From Aquatica leii (Eukaryota; Arthropoda; Insecta; Coleoptera; Lampyridae): 64,000 nucleotides of DNA. The translations under genes and the position numbers were made by a program. A model generated the notes under the pieces. The model was given only the letters and a program-made list of their open reading frames with translations, did not search any database and was not told the DNA's origin. How positions within the stretch are numbered: position 1 is the stretch's first letter; each line of letters starts with the position of its first letter. This document shows positions 56,677 to 64,000 of the stretch, piece after piece. The stretch is from assembly GCA_035610365.1 (NCBI GenBank), contig CM069435.1, positions 92,165,389 through 92,229,388 of the forward strand, read 5' to 3'.

Positions 56677-56985
56677 TGAAATGTTCGAGAAATTATTCTC
56701 AAGTTTAAGAGCCTTCTCGAAGTTGTTATCCATTTGTCCAGAACGTTCACCGAAGGATGTGGAACATTTGCGAACGTTTCGCCAAAATGTATAAATGCGG
56801 TGCAAACAAATCATAGAGCAGGTATTCCAGTAATGTGAAGACGGCAGTGTTAAGAAGATTATTCAAATTTAAATAAATAAGTAATCAACGCGTGTGGTCG
56901 AGATAAATATATGGAGTATAACCTTGTAGCTACGTGACTTTAAAGTAAACAATAAGTGTTAATAGTTTTAATAAAATTTGTTGCA
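56677..56985 (+). repeat. Solo gypsy-B-family LTR (309 bp)
   Basis: Plus-strand copy starting TGAAATGTTCGAGAAATT and ending TTTGTTGCA. A 4-bp target duplication GTAT lies on both sides (56673-56676, 56986-56989). It matches the 59442 LTR through AGAGCCTTCT, GTTATCCAT, ACGGCAGTGTTAAGAAGATTATT-type blocks and AAATAAATAAGT. It is a remnant of LTR-LTR recombination inside BEL-2 gag. Confidence 0.85.
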
Positions 56986-56989
56986 GTAT

Positions 56990-57375
56990 GATTGATGACA
57001 ATCGTAAGATACCGCACAGACTTGTAAAAGAAATTACGCTCGCTTGTGATCTACAAAGCGATGCCGCGTCAAGTAAGAAATTACCCAAAACTTTATGTAT
57101 CTGGTAAAAAATTCAATTATTTTCGTTTTGGAAAATACAGACTAATTAATTTTTAATAATTTACGTAAAGTATGCAAGTAAAAAATGTACCAACCCCCAT
57201 GCAAATTTATTTTAAGAAAATCTGTACTGTAAAGGAATAAAGGAAAAGTAAATGTGACGGTCATGCAAGTTGAAAGTAGTACAAATGTACCTGTGTTTTT
57301 TTCGTACAAATATGGCAGCTGTCGTTGATACAGTTCTTTTTCACAACGAAGCGGTATATCCGGCTCGAAGAACCA
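56990..57375 (-). pseudogene. BEL-2 gag N-terminus, leader and primer binding site
   Basis: Short gag-like coding near 57000-57070, then an AT-rich leader without a clear frame. At about 57361-57377 the minus strand reads TGGTTCTTCGAGCCGG, a primer binding site closely matching that of BEL-1. Confidence 0.55.
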
Positions 57376-57560
57376 TGGTTTGAACTATTACGGCGTGTAC
57401 TGCCCTGTCGTTCTCTAGTAGATAAAAATAAAGTATCGCTGGCTTAATTGTAAGTTTTTATTGGTCTTCGTTGCAATAGGAACGCTTAAAATTAATTTTA
57501 ACTTTATTTCTTAACAACGTAAAGGCACGTTCGGTTCTGCTACTATCGATAGTATTTTGC
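57376..57560 (-). repeat. BEL-2 5' LTR (partial)
   Basis: Matches 43314-43500 over about 140 bp, then diverges after TTCGGTTCT near 57540, so the outer end is truncated or replaced. It now lies about 180 bp upstream of the gustatory receptor start. Confidence 0.65.
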
Positions 57561-57596
57561 TATTGTTCTCCTATCCTATCCTAAGCTTGGTATTAG

Positions 57597-57606
57597 TATA
57601 TAAATA
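57597..57606 (+). promoter_or_regulatory. TATA-like box upstream of the gustatory receptor
   Basis: TATATAAATA lies 127 bp before the start codon and about 50 bp beyond the BEL-2 LTR remnant. Confidence 0.4.
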
Positions 57607-57732
57607 ATTTTGCTTGTTTAATCATTTTCCATTTGCAGTAATATTTTTTACTCGTAAATTAATTAATTAAGAAACCAATCGATCCAAACATTAAACAAAC
57701 ACAATTCAATTAACTAAGTCCACAGTAATAAA

Positions 57733-58980
57733 ATGTCGTCGATAAATGAAACTCGCTCCGATTTCTATACGGCGTTATCCACGTGTCACAAGCTGAATCT
57801 GTTTATTGGACTGGCCGATTTTCGGATAGAAGGACCAGTAGGTAATCGTACATTAAAAGTTATAAATATACAGAGTTGGTACAAACTAACGTTTACTGTG
57901 TTTGTTGTTGCCGTTACAGTCACTTTTATTTTGCTCAACGACGTCATCGCGCCATTTAAATCCGAAGACGAGTTTTATTGGTTTGTCGCTCTTTACGATT
58001 TACATTGCGACTACGTCTTTATTGTAGTATTGCTAATCTCGTCGTTGTTGCGTCAAAATTGTGCAATAAAAAGCTGGCGCGATATCATAGCCGCAGACAA
58101 GCTGCTACAAACATTTAATCCAAACATCAACAACACTCTAGTCGATCGTTCCAGCCGAATCTGGATTGTGTTTAATTTAATTTTTAACACTCTGGCTCAC
58201 TTTACAACCGAAGATGTAATTAGTCACCAAAAAATTAAATTCTTTTTAGTGTCAGATATACTTTATTGGGCGATCAATATTTACAAATTATGCACCGTGA
58301 TTGTCTTTCTAGCGTGGATGTTGTCGCTGAAACTACGATTCCAAGCAATACACGAGTGGTTCCTCGACAACGAAGTGTTTGTTACAAAAAAAGATGTACG
58401 TAAAATACAAATTCTCCACCAAGAACTTTGCGAAATATTAAGCATGGTTAACAAAGTATATTCTGCACCTATCTTGATCAGCCTAAGCATGAACTTTTTT
58501 GTGGTCATATTCCAAATAAACGAATTTTTAGTGTTATTAAGCAAGCACTCGCCAAACTGGGAGCAAATCTTAAACACGTCTGTATATTTAATTTGGGGAG
58601 GCTCTGAAATGATACTTGTAATCTTCGTTTGTACGCTGGTAACCAAACATGTAAGAATATTAGTTAGTAGGTGTAAAATAATGACACAAAAGTGTTTCAG
58701 GAGAGTCTGGTAAAAAGGCGTATGTTTGAGACAGTCAGCGCCAATGCCGATTTACAAAACGAGGTGAGTAATCTATTTAAAAAAAGAAACTATTTTAAAT
58801 ACTGCATTTTAGATTAATTCTCTATCAATGCAAATGCTACATTTTAATACTAAAACAACAGCTGCTGGATTCTTCGACATTGACGCCAGGCTGTTGTTTC
58901 AAATTGCTGGTGGCGGAGCTACGTATTTACTCATATTGCTTCAATTTTATAATTTGAACAGGAATTCGAGTTTAACTTAG
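57733..58980 (+). CDS. Gustatory receptor (7-TM chemoreceptor), 382 aa, intact
   Basis: Three exons: 57733-58650, 58701-58763, 58813-58980, all in phase with GT-AG borders (first intron GTAAGA...TTTCAG, 50 bp). Exon 1 encodes about six hydrophobic segments (for example FTVFVVAVTVTFILL, VFIVVLLISSLL, FFVVIFQINEFLVLL). Exon 3 carries the family signature TAAGFFDIDARLLFQIAG followed by TYLLILLQF, the TYhhhhhQF motif of the last helix. Small intron phases near the C-terminus are typical of insect Gr genes. It is a ligand-gated cation channel subunit in chemosensory dendrites. The ligand cannot be predicted. If read without splicing it stops at 58713, giving a truncated product without the signature. 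Confidence 0.92.
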
Positions 58981-59437
58981 CTGTCAATTAGTCTGAAGAA
59001 TGTGGTTCTGTAATTACATTTTTTTCTACAACAAAAAGGTCGCGTTTGTTTATCAATAGCGAATTGTTCTTACACCAAAAAAGACAACATGAGCAGTAAT
59101 TCCACATATTGCAAAAAAGAAGGACATTTTTTAACGACAAAATTATAAATTTTCCGTCTTTCAAACCAGATATGTAAAATATTAAATAAAAGTTTTAAAA
59201 ACGGAGTGATTTAATTTAATAAAAACTATCATTACTAATAAAATCAATTTTATACAAAAATCGTTATCTTCAATAGCCACCGAGATCCTGAATCAGGTCA
59301 ATAATTTTACCAACCAAAAATCTTCCTATTCAAACGGATTGTAAATGCCCATATAACTATAAAGAAAACCTTTATATGGCAGCGTAACTTCAGAGTTCGA
59401 GTATAGAGCCTCGACATTTTTTTTTCTACAAGCATTA
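58981..59437. other. Intergenic, 3' of the gustatory receptor
   Basis: No supported gene. AATAAA-like signals occur near 59184. A T-rich run at 59418 precedes the GTAT target of gypsy-B. Confidence 0.5.
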
Positions 59438-59441
59438 GTAT

Positions 59442-59917
59442 TGAAACGTTCGAGAAGTTATTTGCAAAGGCAAGAGCCTTCTAGAAGCTGTTATCCATCT
59501 TCTAGAAGATATACCGAAAAATAAGGAACACTCCAGAAGGATTTCCTTATGTGTATATATACCGACGGAACAATTCGTAGGTCAGTTATGGCTGGAATGC
59601 GAATACAGCAGTGTTAAGAAGATTATTAAAGTGGAAATAAATAAGTCGTTAGCACGCGTGTGTCTAGATAAATATACCGAGAATAATCGTGTACGTGATT
59701 TTTAGTGTAAACAAGTGTGGAGCTATCCGCGGACGTTATCTTATCTTTGCGTAAGTGATAGCATATTATTGTTTTATATAAATTACTGTAAGTTTTTATC
59801 CTTAGATATTTAAATTTAATTAGTTCGGTTAATTTAAAAGTGTACATATTTCTAGTATAAGTAAACGTATTTTTAGTCGTTTAAATAAATTAGTTTTTAA
59901 TAAATAGTTTCGCAACA
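59442..59917 (+). repeat. gypsy-B 5' LTR (476 bp)
   Basis: Starts TGAAACGTTCGAGAAG and ends TTTCGCAACA. Related to 49136-49523 and 56677-56985. Contains TGTATATATACC, a TATA-like element about 100 bp in. Confidence 0.88.
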
Positions 59918-59934
59918 TTGGTGTCAGGTGTGGG
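59918..59934 (+). other. gypsy-B primer binding site
   Basis: TTGGTGTCAGGTGTGGG immediately follows the LTR, a TGG-initiated site as in many gypsy elements. The tRNA is not identified. Confidence 0.65.
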
Positions 59935-60259
59935 GTTTGCGATTTTTTAGTGTAAATACCATTAAGTAATCTAATATCGCTCCCGTAATAAAAACATTGA
60001 CTGCGTAAATAACTGTTAAGTTCGCGATACGCGTGTTTTATTTATAAAGTATAAAATAGTGTTTATTAAACTTTTATTTTAACAAGTGCGTGATCGCGAT
60101 ATTATTTTCATTTCCTACACTAGTGGTTTAATATTAATAAGTAGATAGTTATTAAATTTTGTGTTATATAAAAACTGCATTTTAAAAAGTAGTGTATTTA
60201 AACTTTATATTCGTGTTATATTTAAATTTACGCCGGTGACGCGTTCGCAAGCAGTTAAA

Positions 60260-60632
60260 ATGGATGCAAAGCTATTTGAATTTCTTGAATCAATCAAAAA
60301 TAGTCAGGAATCGATTAATAGAAAAATGAAAGAAAAGATTCACGAAAATTTGCAGAAAATGGAAGAAAATTCTCAGAAAATCGAAGACAAATTATTTGAA
60401 AATACCCAGAAAATAGAAGAAAAGTTGATGGAAAATTCTAGACGATTAAAAGAAGAAATACAAACGAGCATAGAAAATCAAATAAAAATTGTTTAAGAAG
60501 AAACCCAAGCAGATATGTTAAATTTAAAAGAAGAAATTTGCGAATCTGTGAATGACAAAATAGAAGAAGTAGAAGACAAATTAGAACAAAAGCTAGAAAA
60601 AAAAATTGAGAGAAAGAATGAAACTGCTTGAA
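60260..60632 (+). pseudogene. gypsy-B coiled-coil N-terminus of gag (stop and frameshift)
   Basis: Starts MDAKLFEFLESIKN, then a repetitive Glu/Lys coiled coil with ENxQKxEE units (ENLQKMEE, ENSQKIED, ENTQKIEE). A TAA at 60494-60496 interrupts it. Reading continues in frame to about 60632, and the gag frame takes over from about 60606-60618 in another frame. The original protein was probably one gag with a long N-terminal coiled coil. Confidence 0.65.
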
Positions 60633-63600
60633 GAAAAAATAAATCGAATGAATTGTCACGACGAAGGAAGCGTCACGAGTGAAGATTTAGTAATGGACCA
60701 TAGGGAAGAAACCACTCACAAGTTTAAAGTTGTACCACCGAATTTTGATGGTAAAGTTCCATGGTCAACCTACTACAAGCAGTTTGAAGCCGCAGCTACT
60801 GCTAATGGTTGGAGCAACAAGCAGAAAGCGACGCCTTTAATAGTGTCTTTACGTGGAGAAGCGCAAGAAAATTACGAACTCTTAATATCCCGATTAGAAA
60901 TGAGATATGGAGATGCCCATCTTCAACAAGTCTATCAAGCTCAAATTAAAAGTCGGGTTCAGAAAGCTGCCGAAAGTCTTCAAGAGTTTGAGGCTGACAT
61001 CGCTAGATTAACACGGCTTGCGTATCCTACAGCACCAGATACCTTCTTGGAGCAGTTGACTATTCAAACTTTTGTAGACGGCCTCAGAGACAACGAAACG
61101 CAGCAAACCCTCCGGTTAGCTCGACCAAAGACTTTGGATGACGCTTTGGTGCATGCTTTGGAGTTTGAAGCAGCAAAACAAGCATCGCAACGAGATGGTC
61201 ATAGACTCTGCTGTGCTGCAGAAGTACCCGCGCAGACACTGAAAAGCATCGAGGAGATAGCGCGACGAATACTTCGGGAAAGAGGAGTGACAACTTTGAA
61301 CTGCGACGAAATAGGCCATGTACGACGGCATCGTACTAAACCTAAGAAGAGGACAAGAAGAACATTCGAAAATTTGGAACGAGGCGAGCAAAAGAGACAA
61401 AAAGTAATCTCATTTAGTCAGACTCCGGAGGTTACCATCCAAATGGCATCGCCTAGAGAGAAATTGCATAGCATTTATCTCGATGGCAAGATCAATCGGA
61501 GAAGCGTCCAGTTACTGGTTGACACGGGGGCGACGAAGACCATCATTCGTTCTGACATGTTATTGGAAAACGAGAAGACATCACCAGTAACAACACGACT
61601 TCGAACACCGACGGGCGACGAAATACCTACTCACGGACAAGTCAAAGTAACCATTGTTTTGGGAAATGGAGTACTCGACCATCAAGTACTGGTAGCCGAC
61701 ATCACGGAAGAAGTTATACTGGGAATGGACGTGATAAAGAAGTATGGGTTCCATTTGGATATGAAGAACGATGTCCTGAAGATCGACAATGAAGAAATTC
61801 CTTTTCATTCGTCAGAGAAGGCAGCCGTGCGAGTCTTATTGGGTGAAGACGTGACTCTGCCTGCAAGGACTAAAAGTGTGGTGATGGCACGCCTGGATGG
61901 AAGTCTCCGGGAAGGCTACATACGCGCGATTGAACCAATGGAGGGCGGCTTAGTTGAAAAGGGACTACTCGTTGGCAGAACTTTAGTACGAGTAAAGAAC
62001 ACGATGCCAGTAAGGATCTTAAACATCAACTCAGATCCTGTAACGTTGAAAAAGAAGACCGTGGTAGGCCAATGCACGCCAGTATCACAAATTGTGAGAT
62101 GCGTGAAGTCGAACGAAGATACGTCGCCGAAGAAGTGTCCACAACATCTATTGGACATTCTTACCACCAAATGCCAAAACCTCAGCCAAGACTAGCTGGC
62201 TAAAGTTAAAGTGTTGATCCAAGAGTACCAAGATGTGTTCGCGCTGGAGAGTGGCTCCGAAGGAAGAACTAACGTGGTGAAACATAAAATTAATACCGGA
62301 GACGCTCGGCCGATACGACAACATCCACGCAGACTTTCTTTGGCAAAAAGAGAAGAAGCCGAACAAATAATTACGGATATGGAGAGAGAAGGCGTGATTG
62401 AACCTTCAAGTAGCCCATGGACATCCCCAGTGGTACTCGTAAAGAAGAAGGATGGATCAACGAGGTTATGCGTAGACTACAGGTAGCTAAACGACGTGAC
62501 CAAAAGGAACAGCTACCATTTACCCAGAATTGACGATACGCTAGACACCCTGTCAAGATCTCAGTGGTTTTCTACGTTACATTTAAAGAGTGGATACTGG
62601 CAGGTAGAATTAGAACCCAAGGATCGTGAAAAAACAGCTTTTACGATCGGAACTGGTTTGTGGCAGTTCACTGTAATGCCCTTCGGCCTGTGTAACGCTC
62701 CTGCAACGTTCGAGCGTTTGATGAAGACCATCTTGCGCGGATTGTCTTGGAAGACGTGCTTGGTTTACCTGGACGACGTGATCGTGGTTGGGAGGTCGTT
62801 TGAAGAACACTTGAACAACTTGAAGGAAGTGTTCCAGCGATTACGTGGGGCTAACCTCAAACTGAGCCCAAAAAAGTGCCACGTATTTAAGAAGGAAGTG
62901 CAATATGTTGGCCACGTCGTATCTAGAGATGGAGCAAGAGCTGATCCAGACAAAATCCGAGCAGTGCAAGCATGACATCAGGTCCGAAGTTTTCTTGGAT
63001 TGTGCACTTATTATAGAAGATTTGTCCCCGGATTTGCCAATATTGCCAAACCATTGACAAAATTAACCGAAGAAAAAGCAGAATTTAGATGGAATGAAGA
63101 CTGCGAAAATTCTTTTAATCAACTAAAACAGGCCCTAGTCACTTCGCCGATTTTGAGTTATCCAAGAGAAGATGGAAAGTTTGTTTTGGATACTGACGCA
63201 AACAATCTGGCCATAGGCGCGGTCCTTTCGCAAGTTCAAGATGGACAACAAAAAGTTATCGCGTATTTTAGCAAGGTTTTGTCTAGGCCAGAAAGGAATT
63301 ATAGCGTGACTAGGAGGGAGCTGTTAGCAGTCGTTAAGTCCATCGAACATTTCTACAAGTATTTGTATGGACGAAAATTTTTACTGAGAACAGACCACGC
63401 CGCTTTAAAATGGCTTCTGCAGTTCCGTAACCCAAAAGGACAAGTGGCAAGATGGATCGAGAGACTGCAAGAGTATGACTATGACACAGAACACCGTGCC
63501 GGAAGCAATCATCGGAACGCTGATGCCTTGTCCAGAAGACCATGTCCGGCGGACTGCAGCCATTGTTCGCGACTGGAAGAAAAAGTCGAATGCCTCCGGA

Positions 63601-63989
63601 GAACTGCTATGGTTGATGATGAGTGGGAACCTGAGCAGTTACGTCGCGAACAAGAAGACGATCCTAAAATAAGACTACTCCTGGACTGGAAAGAAAGCGG
63701 CCGACGACCAACCTGGGAAGAAGTGAGTGCTTTGGGCAGAAACATCAAAGCGTACTGGGCGCAGTGGGACTCCTTGATAGTAGAAGACGGTCTTCTTAAG
63801 CGATCCCTAGAAAGTGTTGAGGGTACGGGAAATAGACTACAGTTGGTAGTGCCAAAGAGCCGGGTGGCAGAAGTGTTGAAGCATCTCCACGATGGGACAT
63901 CAGGAGGACACTTTGGCATTAAGAAGACCCCGGGTAAAGTACGAAAACGATTCTACTGGATGAACTGCAAAGAGGACGTCATAAAATGA
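60606..63989 (+). pseudogene. gypsy-B gag-pol, one frame with four in-frame stops
   Basis: A single frame runs 3.4 kb, interrupted only by TAG at 62193, TAG at 62484, TGA at 62973 and TGA at 63987. Gag: FKVVPPNFDGKVPWSTYYKQ (in part), EAQENYELLISRLEMRYG. Only half of one knuckle remains (NCDEIGHVRR). Protease: LLVDTGATKTII and VILGMDVI. RT: EGVIEPSSSPWTSPVVLVKK (in part), MPFGLCNAPATFERLM, VYLDDVIVVG. RNase H: FVLDTDANNLAIGAVLSQ, TDHAALKWLL, GSNHRNADALSRRPC. Integrase zinc region begins with HDGTSGGHFGIKKT. The family role is cDNA synthesis and integration; the stops make this copy defective unless read through. Confidence 0.9.
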
Positions 63990-64000
63990 TGCCGTAATTG

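Larger units (their letters stand above)
43314..57560 (-). mobile_element. Old BEL/Pao retrotransposon (BEL-2) with nested insertions
   Basis: The minus strand reads 5' LTR (57376-57560), primer binding site, gag (56990-57360, 56165-56672, 52460-52920), protease, reverse transcriptase, RNase H, integrase, polypurine tract and 3' LTR (43314-43500). Four later insertions split it: a solo gypsy LTR, a THAP-type element, a hAT element (holding a truncated gypsy) and non-autonomous element 3 (holding a MITE). Once these are removed, gag and pol blocks fall in BEL order. Many frameshifts and stops, and visibly different LTRs, show an old copy. Outer ends are approximate. Confidence 0.85.
59442..64000 (+). 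mobile_element. gypsy-B LTR retrotransposon, 5' part, runs off the window
   Basis: The plus strand carries a 476-bp 5' LTR, primer binding site, long leader, coiled-coil gag N-terminus, gag-protease, reverse transcriptase, RNase H and the start of integrase. The flank on the left is GTAT (59438-59441), the same 4-mer as at the solo LTR and the truncated copy. Pol is interrupted only by stop codons within one frame. The rest of integrase, any macrodomain ORF and the 3' LTR lie beyond position 64000. Confidence 0.92.

Noticed and set aside
1..64000. tRNA, rRNA genes or bacterial contamination
   Set aside because: No cloverleaf or rRNA-like segment seen, and spliced insect genes run throughout.

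Overview
The window reads as AT-rich nuclear DNA of an insect. Coding genes are split by many very short GT-AG introns (about 45-60 bp), and the gene set is animal and insect (gustatory receptor, Rab35, TTC28, ABHD11, RNF8-like ligase, secreted GH1 glucosidase). The repeats are BEL/Pao, gypsy, LINE, hAT and THAP/P-type elements. Short introns and a multi-exon GH1 gene fit a beetle, but the order is inferred, not shown.

Layout. 0.2-9.9 kb: a THAP9/P-element-like transposase gene, degenerate at its 3' end, split by a complete BEL/Pao retrotransposon (BEL-1; identical 245-bp LTRs, CCTAA target duplication, one 1726-codon gag-pol ORF). 10.0-11.7 kb: a second, decayed THAP/P-like element between 31-bp perfect inverted repeats. 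11.7-23.4 kb: one old gypsy element (gypsy-A, minus strand) split by two non-autonomous DNA elements and a LINE, each with recognisable target duplications. 23.5-43.1 kb is the gene-rich core: a small Cys-rich secreted peptide, a six-exon GH1 beta-glucosidase, two tandem ABHD11-type hydrolases, Rab35 (plus strand), an at least 18-exon TTC28 homologue (TPR plus CHAT; at least 2390 residues) and an FHA-RING-CCHC ubiquitin ligase. 43.3-57.6 kb: a second, decayed BEL element (BEL-2, minus strand) holding a non-autonomous DNA element with a nested MITE, a hAT element with a nested truncated gypsy, a third THAP-type element and a solo gypsy LTR. 57.7-59.0 kb: an intact three-exon gustatory receptor. 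59.4-64.0 kb: the 5' part of a gypsy element (gypsy-B) running off the window.

The cellular genes show no operon-like cooperation. They cover detoxification or digestion (GH1), mitochondrial-type hydrolases (ABHD11), endosomal traffic (Rab35), cytokinesis scaffolding (TTC28), ubiquitin signalling (RNF8-like) and taste (Gr). The most unusual content is mobile. A TARG1/OARD1-like ADP-ribose hydrolase macrodomain sits between integrase and 3' LTR of a gypsy-family element. Three non-autonomous elements share C-rich termini, 2-bp target duplications and arrays of short subterminal motifs; one carries a decayed DUF4806-like gene. All three gypsy-B-family insertions abut the target GTAT. All family names come from reading translations by eye; no database search was run.
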